A stretch of 64,000 nucleotides of DNA from Azospirillum thiophilum (GTDB taxonomy: Bacteria > Pseudomonadota > Alphaproteobacteria > Azospirillales > Azospirillaceae), in assembly GCF_001305595.1 (NCBI RefSeq), contig NZ_CP012404.1:620001-684000 (forward strand), in the 5' to 3' direction. Below, in pieces: positions 32,706 through 41,116 of this stretch; position 1 is the stretch's first letter; each line of letters begins with the position of its first letter. Below the pieces are notes generated by a model. It made no database searches, was not told the origin of the DNA, and saw only the letters and a list, made by a program, of their open reading frames with translations. The translations under genes were made by a program, and so were the position numbers.

Positions 32706-34586
32706 TCACGCCGCCGCCACACGCCGTTGCCACAGGGTCACGGCGACGATCACGGCGAAGCCGCCGACGGTGCTTTCCAGCCCCGGCCAGATCATCGCCA
32801 CGGCGCCGGCCAGCATCAGCACCCGCATCAGGGCATGGCGATACGGGTATTGCAGGGCGGCGGCGATGGCCCAGATCGAGACGATCGCCACCCCGGCGGA
32901 AAACAGCGCGTCGGGCAGCGGGCCGATGAACATCATGCCAGGCCGGTAGACGAGCATGAACGGGATGATGAAACCGGCCAGCCCAAGCTTCAGCGCCGTC
33001 ATGCTGAGCGCGTTGAGGTCGGCCCGCGCGACGGCCGCCGCCGCGTAGGAGGCGAGCGCGACCGGCGGCGTGATCGCCGACATCGAGGCGAAGAACAGGA
33101 TGAACAGATGGGCGCCCATCGGCTCGACGCCGAGACGGACCAGCGCCGGGGCGACGACCGCTCCGGTGATGGCATAGGCCGCGACGGTCGGCATGCCCAT
33201 GCCGAGGATGATGGTGACGATCATCGTGACCACCAGCGTCAGCCACAGAACGCCGCCGGTCAGCCCGACGATCAGCGAGGCCACCTTGATTCCCAACCCG
33301 GTCAGGTTCAGCACGCCGATGACGATGCCGGCCGTGGCGCAGGTCGCAGCGATGGCGACGATGCCCTGCGCGCCCTCCATCGCCGCGTCCATCAGCCGGC
33401 GCGGTCCGATCGCCGTGCGGCGGTCGAAATAGCTGATGACGAACGCCGACAGCAGGCTGTAGAGCGCCGCCCGGATGATCGACACGTTCAGCACCATCAG
33501 GGCGACGATCAGGACGATCAGCGGGATCAGATAGTAGGATTTGCGCAGCAGGGCGGCCGCATCGGGGATGGCGACGGCCTCGGCCCCGGTCACGCCGGTC
33601 TTCACCGCCTCGTAATGCACCATCATATAGACGGCGAAGAAATACAGAAGCGCCGGCAGCGTGGCGCCGACGACGATGTCGGCATAGGGGATGCCGGTCA
33701 TTTCGACCATCAGGAAGGCGGCGGCGCCCATCACCGGCGGGAGGATCTGGCCACCGCTCGACGCGACCGCCTCGGTGGCGCCGGCGAAATGCGGCTTGAA
33801 GCCGGACCGGACCATCATCGGGATGGTCATCGAGCCGGTGGCGACGACGTTGCCGGCCGAGGTGCCGTTGATCATGCCGAACAGGCCGCTGGCGACGACG
33901 GAAACCTTCGCGGTGCCGCCGACCGACCGCCCGGTGCAGGCCAGTGCCAGTTTCATCATGTAATCCGCCCCGCCGGAGATCGCGAGCAGGGCGCCGAACA
34001 CCACGAAGAAATAGATGAAGGTCGCCGACGACCCGACCGGAATTCCGTAGACGCCGTTCGTCGTGTAGAGAAAGGTCAACAGGCGCTCCGGCCCGTAACC
34101 CTGGTGGCTGAGCGCCCCCGGCAGATAGGGGCCGGCAAGGCCATAGACGATGAAGCCGGCGGCGAGGATCACCAGCGCGTTGCCGGTCGCCCGCCGCGTC
34201 ACGTCCAGGATGGCGATCAGCATCAACGCCGCGAACACGGTGTCGAGCGCCTCGGGCAGCACGCCTGCGCGCATCTCGATGTCGTCGATATGGATGGTCA
34301 GATAGAGCGTGCCGGCGACCGACGCGGCCAACCCCCCGAGCACGACCAGCGGCGCCACGCCGCCGCGCGCGGCCGACAGCCAGCCGAGATAGGCGAAGAT
34401 CGCCATGCCGCCGACGTGCCACGCGCGGAACAGCAGCGGGTCCATCGGATAGGCGGTCAGCACGGTCACATGGAAGACCAGATAAAGCAGGGCGACCGTG
34501 CGGGCCGCGGCGTCGATCGCCGGGGTCGGAATGCCCATCACCCGGCCGCGCTCCATCGTGGCGTCGGTCATCATCATCGCAAGCAT
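32706..34586 (-). CDS. TRAP transporter fused permease (TAXI type)
   Basis: Membrane protein of 626 aa in which small (DctQ) and large (DctM) TRAP subunits are fused, as is usual with TAXI receptors. It has about 16-18 hydrophobic helices; recognisable are GMINGTSAGNVVATGSMTIP and GMGMPTVAAYAITGAVVAPAL. Uptake is driven by a Na+ or H+ gradient. Its receptor is encoded just upstream. A longer antisense-looking frame on the same strand (32698-34626) is rejected because it lacks hydrophobicity. Several in-frame ATGs near the start make the exact N-terminus uncertain. Confidence 0.93.
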   Translation of the reverse strand: MLAMMMTDATMERGRVMGIPTPAIDAAARTVALLYLVFHVTVLTAYPMDPLLFRAWHVGGMAIFAYLGWLSAARGGVAPLVVLGGLAASVAGTLYLTIHIDDIEMRAGVLPEALDTVFAALMLIAILDVTRRATGNALVILAAGFIVYGLAGPYLPGALSHQGYGPERLLTFLYTTNGVYGIPVGSSATFIYFFVVFGALLAISGGADYMMKLALACTGRSVGGTAKVSVVASGLFGMINGTSAGNVVATGSMTIPMMVRSGFKPHFAGATEAVASSGGQILPPVMGAAAFLMVEMTGIPYADIVVGATLPALLYFFAVYMMVHYEAVKTGVTGAEAVAIPDAAALLRKSYYLIPLIVLIVALMVLNVSIIRAALYSLLSAFVISYFDRRTAIGPRRLMDAAMEGAQGIVAIAATCATAGIVIGVLNLTGLGIKVASLIVGLTGGVLWLTLVVTMIVTIILGMGMPTVAAYAITGAVVAPALVRLGVEPMGAHLFILFFASMSAITPPVALASYAAAAVARADLNALSMTALKLGLAGFIIPFMLVYRPGMMFIGPLPDALFSAGVAIVSIWAIAAALQYPYRHALMRVLMLAGAVAMIWPGLESTVGGFAVIVAVTLWQRRVAAA

Positions 34587-34653
34587 CCTGGGGCTCGTCG
34601 CTGGACATCCGGGGCCGGGCGGCCAAGCTGGAGCGGCCCGGTCCCGGACAGGC

Positions 34654-35649
34654 TCACTTCGCGGCGGTCTTCCCGCTTTCCGGCGGGATGAGGCGGTCGG
34701 GGATGCTCACGCCCTTTTCCCGGTAATAGCGCAGCGCGCCGGGATGCAGCGGGATCGCCAGCTTCTCGACATTCGCCAGCGTGATGCTTTCGGAACTGCG
34801 GTGCGTCTCGATCAAGGTCTGGGTGTTCTCGAACACCGTCCTGGTCACGTTGTAGACGAAGTCTTCCGGCAGATCCTTGTTGGTGATGATGAAGTTCCAC
34901 ACGGTCAGCGTCGGGAGATCCTTGTCCAAGCTCTTGTAGACGGCGGCCGGAATGGGATCGATGCCGAAATACGGGTACTTCTCGATGAAGCCGCGCGCCA
35001 AATCCTCCGGCACGCCGATGATGTTCACGGCGTCGGTGGATTCGCTTTCCATCACCGACGGGTGCGGCACGCCGGCGGTGTTCAGCGCCGTGTCGACCAG
35101 CCCGTCGCGCAACTGGCCGACCACGTCGGAAAAGCCGACATTGACGATCCGCGACGGCTTGATCCCGGCGAATTCCAGAACGCGGCGGCCATAGGCGTCG
35201 GGCGTTCCGCCCTTGGGGCCGAGCGCCACCACCTTGCCGGTGAAGTCGCGGATGCTCTTCACGCCGGATTTCTCCAGCGCCCACCAATGGAAATAGCTGG
35301 GAAACATCGGAAAAACCGAACGGATGTTCTCGAATTTCTTTCCCTTCGCCCATTCCAGACCGTTGTAACCCTCGTAGGCCGGCGCCGCCGTCGCCAGCCC
35401 GAAGGCCATCTGGCCGCCATTGACCAGTTGCACGTTGTGGACCGGTCCGCCCGTCACCTCGACATTGGCGCTGAGCGGCATCTTTTCGTTCAACACCTTG
35501 GCGAAGCCGGTGGCCCAGACGTAATAGGTGCCGCCCACCGAAGCGGCGCCGATGGTCGCGCTCTTCGGTGCATCCGCTGCGGCAAACGCCGTCACCGGCG
35601 CCGCCAATGCCAGCATGGCGGAAAGCGCAAGCGCGGAAATCCTTTTCAT
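34654..35649 (-). CDS. TAXI-family TRAP solute-binding protein
   Basis: Periplasmic receptor of 331 aa. Signal peptide ISALALSAMLALAAPVTAFA with AxA cleavage, then ATIGAASVGGTYYVWATGFAKVLN, the TAXI signature region, and a long alpha/beta binding fold. I start at MKRIS, which follows GGGAGGAGACG; the frame is open 38 codons further but is Arg/His-rich there. It is the first gene of the leftward operon, behind the promoter at 35820-35848. By context the ligand is likely a hydroxy- or keto-sulfonate or related acid, but nothing in the sequence proves it. Confidence 0.93.
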   Translation of the reverse strand: MKRISALALSAMLALAAPVTAFAAADAPKSATIGAASVGGTYYVWATGFAKVLNEKMPLSANVEVTGGPVHNVQLVNGGQMAFGLATAAPAYEGYNGLEWAKGKKFENIRSVFPMFPSYFHWWALEKSGVKSIRDFTGKVVALGPKGGTPDAYGRRVLEFAGIKPSRIVNVGFSDVVGQLRDGLVDTALNTAGVPHPSVMESESTDAVNIIGVPEDLARGFIEKYPYFGIDPIPAAVYKSLDKDLPTLTVWNFIITNKDLPEDFVYNVTRTVFENTQTLIETHRSSESITLANVEKLAIPLHPGALRYYREKGVSIPDRLIPPESGKTAAK

Positions 35650-35819
35650 CGTCTCCTCCCTTTCGTGTGCGGGCCTTGTGTGCGGGCCTTTCGAGTGCAG
35701 GGCGCGGCGGCGTTCTTTCCGCATTCTCATCGCCTTGCGGGCGGCCACCGGCGCATGGGGCAAAAAGGACCCGCTTCGAACGCCCGCCGGTGGCCGCCCG
35801 CTTTGCTCACTGTGCGGAA

Positions 35820-35848
35820 AGCGTAGAGAGCGAACTATTTTGTGTCAA
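35820..35848 (-). promoter_or_regulatory. Promoter of TAXI-TRAP/exporter operon
   Basis: On the minus strand a perfect TTGACA (35848-35843), a 17-base spacer and TACGCT (35825-35820). The -35 box lies inside GTTGACACAA, an imperfect copy of the palindrome found at 35865-35876 and 36039-36048. This would let a repressor compete with polymerase. Confidence 0.6.
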
Positions 35849-35864
35849 CCGGATTGTCAGAAAG

Positions 35865-35876
35865 TTTGTCGACAAA
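35865..35876. promoter_or_regulatory. GntR-type operator candidate (left copy)
   Basis: Perfect 12-base palindrome TTTGTCGACAAA, 16 bases upstream of the -35 box of the leftward promoter. The form TTGT-CG-ACAA resembles operators of FCD-type GntR regulators, one of which is encoded at the end of this operon. The remaining bases of the 494-base divergent gap (35650-36143) show no gene. Confidence 0.6.
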
Positions 35877-36038
35877 AATTTCTCTACATTCTCCGCAGCC
35901 ATGTCGGCGTTATCGATCCGCATCCGATCCATGGCCATCGCGCTTTCATCGCTAACCTGGGAAATCCGCTATACGACAGACTTTCCCCCCTAAAGCCGAC
36001 AATCTGTGGTGATTTTCGATTTCGATACGGCACCAAAT

Positions 36039-36060
36039 TTGTCGACAAGCTTGTTGACAC
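36039..36060. promoter_or_regulatory. GntR-type operator candidates (right pair)
   Basis: A perfect TTGTCGACAA (36039-36048) followed two bases later by the imperfect copy TTGTTGACAC (36051-36060), whose TTGACA forms the -35 box of the rightward promoter. This mirrors the arrangement on the left side of the gap. Confidence 0.6.
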
Positions 36061-36081
36061 ATTGAAATCGTCCGTTACCCT
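36054..36081 (+). promoter_or_regulatory. Promoter of Xsc-like/GMC operon
   Basis: Perfect TTGACA at 36054-36059, a 16-base spacer and TACCCT at 36076-36081, about 60 bases before the start of the TPP enzyme gene. The -35 box is embedded in an operator-like repeat. Confidence 0.5.
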
Positions 36082-36143
36082 GACCATCGAAATCGGCGTT
36101 CACGACGCCGCACCCCGATCCGCATTCAATGGGAGGACAGACT

Positions 36144-37838
36144 TTGCCCACGATGACCGGCGGCCGGGCCGCAGTGGAGGCCCTGAAGGTGGAGGAGGTC
36201 AGCACCGTCTTCGGTCTGATCGGATCCGCGACGATGGAAATGTTCGACGCCCTGTACGACGCGAACGACATTCGATTCATCGGTGTGCGCGACGAACGCA
36301 CCGGCGTCCACATGGCCGACGGCTATGCCCGCGCCTCCGGCCGGGCCGGCGTCATCCTGGCGGGGCAGAACGGGCCGGGAGCCACCAATCTGGTGACCGG
36401 GCTGGCGCAGGCCAGCGCGGCCTATTCGCCGGTGGTGTCGATCGCCGGCGCCCTGTCCACGGCGCATGTCTACCGCGACGCGTTCCAGGAGGTCGATCAG
36501 CAGGCGCTGTTCCGCCCCGTCACCAAGAAGACCTGGACCGTTACCCAGACCGCCCGCGTTCCCGAAATGCTGCGCGAGGGCTTCCGCACGGCGTTGACCC
36601 CCCGCCGCGGGCCGGTGCAGATCAACCTCCCGCGCGACATTCTGGCGGAAAGCGCCGATTTCGATGATTTCCAGACGCCCTCGGCCTACCGGACCGAGGT
36701 GACGCCGATGGGCGACGCCGATCTGATTTCACGCGCCGCCGTTCTTCTCGCCACCGCCGAGCGGCCTCTGATCATCGCCGGCGGCGGCGTGAAATGGACC
36801 GGCGCCCACAAGGCCGTGCTCGATCTGGCGGAAAAGCTGAACGCTCCGGTCGCCACATCGCCCGGCCATGGCGACGCGATTCCCTACGACCATCCGCTGA
36901 ACGCCGGACAGGTCGGACCGCGCGGCAACATCGTCGCCTCCGACATGGCGCGGCAGGCGGACGTGATCCTGGCGCTCGGCACGCGGTTGGGCTTCAACGC
37001 GACCTTCTATTCCTACGACAACCTGAACCGCGACGCGAAGATCATCCAGGTCGAGATGGAGCCGACCGCCATCGGCCGCTATTTCCCGGTCACGCTGGGA
37101 ATCTGGGGCGACGCCGGCAAGGTGGCGGGACAACTCGGCGCGGCGCTCGGCGCGCATGGCGCCACCACGGCGGCGCGGAACTGGATGGAGCGCTTCGTCG
37201 CCAACCGCCGCCGCATGCTGGCGGAGCGCGACGACGCCGTCGGCATGGGGACGCCGATCCAGCCCTCCACCCTGTTCAAGGTGCTGCGCGACGTGCTCCC
37301 GCGCGACAGCATGATCACGATGGACGCCGGGACGCTGTGCCTTCAGGCGACCGATGCCTTGAACTACTTCGAACCGCCGGCCTTGTTCACGCCGCTCGAT
37401 TTCGGACTGGTCGGCTTCTCCTTCGCCTGCGGCCTGGGCATCAAGGCGGCCTGCCCCGAGCGGACGGTGGTCAGCCTGATGGGCGACGGCGGGTTCGGCA
37501 TGACCATGTCGGAAATCGGCACGGCGGTGGCGAACGGCCTGAACACCGTGACCATCGTCATGAACAACCAGTGCTGGGGGGCGGAGAAGGCTTACCAGCG
37601 CGACTTCTTCGACGGCCGCTACATCGGTGCCGACGTGACCAACCCACCCTTCGACAAGGTGGCGGAACTCTTCGGCGCCCGGGGCTTCCGGGTCGAGCGG
37701 CCGGAGGACATCGCCAAGACGGTCGGCGAGGCCATCGCCTGCGGCAAGCCGGCCATCGTCGACGTCCAGATGGATCCGAACGCGCTCTACAGCTTCCGGC
37801 GCGACTCCTTCAAGCACCGCATCCGGAGCGGTTCGTGA
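36144..37838 (+). CDS. TPP-dependent enzyme resembling sulfoacetaldehyde acetyltransferase (Xsc)
   Basis: About 564 aa, acetolactate-synthase fold. The N-terminal Pyr domain holds the TPP-activating Glu in RDERTGVHMADGYAR; the C-terminal PP domain has the metal motif LMGDGGFGM...VMNNQCWG. Details recall Xsc rather than acetolactate synthase: VFGLIGSA.ME, AFQEVDQQALF, and the C-terminal stretch CWGAEKAYQRDFFDGRY with FRRDSFKHR at the end. Xsc turns sulfoacetaldehyde and phosphate into acetyl phosphate and sulfite. With two sulfite-type exporters opposite, a C-S cleaving role is plausible; a related sulfo-aldehyde or a non-sulfur keto acid cannot be excluded. I choose TTG, seven bases after GGGAGG; the ATG at 36129 overlaps that site. 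Confidence 0.8.
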   Translation: MPTMTGGRAAVEALKVEEVSTVFGLIGSATMEMFDALYDANDIRFIGVRDERTGVHMADGYARASGRAGVILAGQNGPGATNLVTGLAQASAAYSPVVSIAGALSTAHVYRDAFQEVDQQALFRPVTKKTWTVTQTARVPEMLREGFRTALTPRRGPVQINLPRDILAESADFDDFQTPSAYRTEVTPMGDADLISRAAVLLATAERPLIIAGGGVKWTGAHKAVLDLAEKLNAPVATSPGHGDAIPYDHPLNAGQVGPRGNIVASDMARQADVILALGTRLGFNATFYSYDNLNRDAKIIQVEMEPTAIGRYFPVTLGIWGDAGKVAGQLGAALGAHGATTAARNWMERFVANRRRMLAERDDAVGMGTPIQPSTLFKVLRDVLPRDSMITMDAGTLCLQATDALNYFEPPALFTPLDFGLVGFSFACGLGIKAACPERTVVSLMGDGGFGMTMSEIGTAVANGLNTVTIVMNNQCWGAEKAYQRDFFDGRYIGADVTNPPFDKVAELFGARGFRVERPEDIAKTVGEAIACGKPAIVDVQMDPNALYSFRRDSFKHRIRSGS

Positions 37839-37872
37839 CCGGCCCCCGCCGCCGGAAACACGGGACGATGCG

Positions 37873-39531
37873 ATGAGCGACTATGACTACATCGTCGTGG
37901 GGGCCGGCGCCGCTGGGTGCGCGCTGGCCGCCCGCCTGACCGAGGACGGCCGCCACCGCGTCCTTCTGCTCGAAGCCGGGGGACGCGACGCCAACATCTG
38001 GATCCACATCCCGCTCGGCGTCGGGAAGCTGCTGCAGAACCCCAAATATGTCTGGCAGTTCATGACCGAGCCGGAGCCCGCCCTGCACGGCCAGCGCATC
38101 TACTGGCCGCGCGGCAAGGTGATGGGCGGATCCAGCTCGGTCAACGGCATGGTCTATGTGCGGGGCGACCCGGAGGAGTACGACCACTGGCGCGCCCTCG
38201 GCAATCCCGGCTGGGGCTACGCCGACCTGCTGCCCTATTTCAAGCGCATGGAGGATTATCCCCAGGGCGATCCGGCCTATCGCGGGCGCGGCGGGCCGAT
38301 GAAGATCGTCAACCGGGGCGCCTGGGATCCCGACCCGCTGTCCGACGCCTATCTCGCCGCCTGCATCGAGGCCGGGATTCCGCCCAACGAGGACTACAAC
38401 GCGACGACGCTGGAGGGGGCCGCCTATCTCCAGCAGAACGGCCGCAACGGGCGGCGGTGCAGCAGCGCCGCCGGCTATCTCGCCACCGCGCGCAAGCGCC
38501 CGAACCTGCGCATCGAAACCAACGCCCAGGCGACCCGCGTGCTGTTCCAGGGCACCCGCGCTGTCGGTGTCGAGTACCGGCAGGACGGCATCCTCCGTGA
38601 GGCCCGCGCGCGCGGCGAGGTGCTGCTGTCGGCCGGATCCGTCCAGTCGCCGCAGCTTCTGGAACTGTCCGGCATCGGCGACGAGCGGCGGCTGCGCGCG
38701 CTCGGCATTCCGGTGGTGACGCATCTGCCCGGCGTCGGCGAGAGCCTGCTCGACCATCTCCAGGTCCGCTTCACCTTCGAATGCACCAGACCGATCACCA
38801 TCAACGACATGATCCACAGCCCGGTGCGGCGGATGATGGTGGGGCTGGAATATGTCCTGTTCCGCCGCGGCCTGCTCAGCACCACCTCCTCGACCGTTCA
38901 CGCCATCGCCAGGACGCGGCCCGAATTGCCGCGCCCGGACGTGAAGATCCAGTTGGCGCAGATCAGCGGAAAGGACCGCTATTCGCGGTCCAAGGAACTG
39001 GGCACCGACCGCTATCCGGGCTTCTCCATCGGGGTGTTCAAGCTGCGGCCGGAATCGCGCGGCAGCCTGCACATCCGCTCCGCCGATCCGCTGGAGCCGC
39101 CGGAGATCCGCCCCAACTATCTGGGCCATCCCAAGGACGAACAGACCTACGTCGACGCCTTCAAGCTGATCCGCAGGATCGCGGCGCAGCCCGCCTTCGC
39201 GCCGTTGATGGCGGGGGAGCGGCGGCCCGGTCCCGACACGACGCGCGACGAGGATCTGGTGGACTACGCGCGGCGGACCGGCCAGACCTCCTGGCATCCG
39301 ATCAGCAGTTGCCGCATGGGAACCGACGACATGGCAGTCGTCGATGCGCGGCTGCGGGTGCGCGGCGTGCAGGGGCTGCGGGTGGTCGATGCGTCGATCA
39401 TGCCGACCATGGCGTCACCCAACACCAACGCGCCGGCGATCATGATCGGCGAGAAGGGCGCCGACCTCGTGCTCGAGGATGCCCGGACCGGAGAGATCGC
39501 GGCGCCCATGCCGCTGAAGGCGGCAAGTTGA
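37873..39531 (+). CDS. GMC-family FAD-dependent alcohol dehydrogenase/oxidase
   Basis: Flavoprotein of 552 aa of the choline-dehydrogenase type. The N-terminal FAD-binding motif is VVGAGAAGCALAARLTEDG; GMC signatures PRGKVMGGSSSVNGMVY and GSVQSPQLLELSGIG follow. The active-site His lies in SWHPISSCRMG and the second polar residue in SPNTNAPAIMIGE. No signal peptide is present. It oxidises a primary alcohol to an aldehyde. Known isethionate dehydrogenase (IseJ) is of this family and feeds Xsc, which fits the neighbour upstream. The last codons lie in a 30-base tandem repeat (39508-39582). Confidence 0.9.
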   Translation: MSDYDYIVVGAGAAGCALAARLTEDGRHRVLLLEAGGRDANIWIHIPLGVGKLLQNPKYVWQFMTEPEPALHGQRIYWPRGKVMGGSSSVNGMVYVRGDPEEYDHWRALGNPGWGYADLLPYFKRMEDYPQGDPAYRGRGGPMKIVNRGAWDPDPLSDAYLAACIEAGIPPNEDYNATTLEGAAYLQQNGRNGRRCSSAAGYLATARKRPNLRIETNAQATRVLFQGTRAVGVEYRQDGILREARARGEVLLSAGSVQSPQLLELSGIGDERRLRALGIPVVTHLPGVGESLLDHLQVRFTFECTRPITINDMIHSPVRRMMVGLEYVLFRRGLLSTTSSTVHAIARTRPELPRPDVKIQLAQISGKDRYSRSKELGTDRYPGFSIGVFKLRPESRGSLHIRSADPLEPPEIRPNYLGHPKDEQTYVDAFKLIRRIAAQPAFAPLMAGERRPGPDTTRDEDLVDYARRTGQTSWHPISSCRMGTDDMAVVDARLRVRGVQGLRVVDASIMPTMASPNTNAPAIMIGEKGADLVLEDARTGEIAAPMPLKAAS

Positions 39532-39582
39532 AGGGCCATGCCGCTGAAGGCGGCAAGTTGAAAGGCCATGCCGCTGAAGGCG
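39508..39582 (+). repeat. 30-base tandem repeat at the 3' end of the GMC gene
   Basis: Two full copies of a 30-base unit beginning ATGCCGCTGAAGGCGG (39508-39537 and 39538-39567, one mismatch) and half of a third (39568-39582). The GMC stop codon lies within the first copy, and the others fill the gap to the next gene. It is a recent slippage-type expansion. Confidence 0.9.
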
Positions 39583-39613
39583 AAAGAAAACGATGGAGAA
39601 CGGGGAGATGAGC

Positions 39614-40972
39614 ATGAACGACACCATCGGCGTCATCGGCACCGGGGCCATCGGATCGCGCATGGTTCGGCGCCTGTTGGCACACGGCCGCCGCGTCGTC
39701 GCCCACGACATCGACCGGGGCGTCCTGGAGCCGCTGCGGATCCACGGCGCCATCCTGGCCGACAGCCCGGCGGCTGTGGCGGCGCAAAGCAGCACCGTCA
39801 TCACCTGCGTGACCGACGCGGCGGCGGTGGAGCGCGCGCTGCTCGGCCCCGAGGGCGTCGTCGCCCGGGCGCTGCCCGGTACCGTCGTGATCGAGACCAC
39901 CACCTCGACGCCGTCCACCACGCGCGGCGTCGCCGCCGCGCTGGCCGGGCGCGGGGTCTCCGTCATCGACGCTCCGGTCAGCCGGGGCGTGCCGGCCGCC
40001 GAGGCGGGCACGCTGTCGATCATGGTGGGGGGCGACGACGATGCGATCGACCGCTGCCTGCCGGTTCTCGCCATGCTCGGCACCGACATCGTGCGCACCG
40101 GCGGTCTCGGCACCGGCCACATCGCCAAGGCGATGAACATGATGGTGCTGGGCATCAACCTGCTCGCCGCCGCCGAGATCATGACGCTGGGCCGCCGCCT
40201 CGGCCTGGGGATGGAGGAACTGATCCGCCGGATCAACGCCGGGCCGGGCGAGAGCTTCATGACCTCGAACCATGTTCCGAAATACATCCTGACGGAGCGG
40301 TATGACAGCACCTTCACGCTCGGGCTGATGCTGAAGGATGTGCGGGTCGCCACCCGGATCGCGCATGACCTGGGCATTGCGTCGCTGTACGGCACACGGG
40401 TGGAGGAGGTCTACGCGCTGGCCGCCGGTCACGGCATGGCGCCGGGGGACAACACGCGGATCGTCCCGTTCATCGCCGATCTGGCCATCGCCGATCTGGC
40501 CATCGCCGATCCGGCCATATCCGATCCGGCGGCCGGCGAAGCGGCGGGGACGGCCGACGACGGCGTGGCGGCGCTGGAGGGTCTGCTGGCGGCGACCACG
40601 CTGCTCGGCACGCTGGAAGCCTGCCTGATCGGTGCCCGCGCCGGCCTGGCGCCGGAGGCGCTGATCGCGGTGCTGAATGTCAGCAGCGGGCGAAGCCGGC
40701 TGAGCGAGGCGGTGTTCCCGCGCCATCTGCTGTCCGGCCGGTTCGACAGCGGGATTTCCCTGCGCCGATGGGACCGCGCGGCACGGACGGCGGCGGCGGC
40801 GGCGCGGGACAGGGGCGTGCCGCTTCTCGTCTCCGGCCTGACGCCCGACCTGCTCGCCGTCGCGGCGGCAGGGGATCCCGACCGCGACATGACCCGGCTC
40901 GCCACGGCGATGGAGCGGCTGATGGGCCAGCGGTTGGGCCAGTGGTTGGGCGGCGGCGAAGAAGGCGCCTAG
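39614..40972 (+). CDS. Beta-hydroxyacid dehydrogenase family protein with duplicated C-terminal domain
   Basis: NAD(P)-dependent 3-hydroxyisobutyrate-dehydrogenase-like enzyme, about 452 aa, longer than the usual 290-300. The Rossmann motif is GVIGTGAIGSRMV, the substrate motif is APVSRGVPAAEAGTLSIMVGG, and the catalytic Lys lies in GHIAKAMNMM. After residue about 290, an Ala/Asp-rich linker (IADLAIADLAIADPAIS, from a short DNA repeat) leads to a second helical domain similar in shape to the first C-terminal domain (GLLAATTLLGTLEACL). Family members reduce sulfolactaldehyde or oxidise hydroxyacids, so a role in the same pathway is plausible. The start is set by GGGGAG six bases upstream. Confidence 0.85.
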   Translation: MNDTIGVIGTGAIGSRMVRRLLAHGRRVVAHDIDRGVLEPLRIHGAILADSPAAVAAQSSTVITCVTDAAAVERALLGPEGVVARALPGTVVIETTTSTPSTTRGVAAALAGRGVSVIDAPVSRGVPAAEAGTLSIMVGGDDDAIDRCLPVLAMLGTDIVRTGGLGTGHIAKAMNMMVLGINLLAAAEIMTLGRRLGLGMEELIRRINAGPGESFMTSNHVPKYILTERYDSTFTLGLMLKDVRVATRIAHDLGIASLYGTRVEEVYALAAGHGMAPGDNTRIVPFIADLAIADLAIADPAISDPAAGEAAGTADDGVAALEGLLAATTLLGTLEACLIGARAGLAPEALIAVLNVSSGRSRLSEAVFPRHLLSGRFDSGISLRRWDRAARTAAAAARDRGVPLLVSGLTPDLLAVAAAGDPDRDMTRLATAMERLMGQRLGQWLGGGEEGA

Positions 40973-41116
40973 GCGATGGACCTCCGCGATGCCTGCGACC
41001 GGCCGGCATGATCACAGGGTTTCACGCGGTGCGCATGGTGCCGGCGGTGCTGTCCTGCCGGCTGGTCTGCGCGCTGTTCCGCCACCTCGCGCCGGACAGG
41101 ATCGGCGATGCCGGAC

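Noticed and set aside
32698..34626. Same-strand alternative frame at the TRAP fused permease
   Set aside because: It has no hydrophobic helices, whereas the frame 32706-34586 has the TRAP motifs and many membrane segments.
30123..34691. Open frame of 1522 codons opposite the exporter and TRAP genes
   Set aside because: It runs through five real genes; composition (His, Gln, Asp, Arg) is that of the complement of membrane-protein codons.
39508..39582. CRISPR-like repeat
   Set aside because: The copies are directly adjacent without spacers and number only two and a half.
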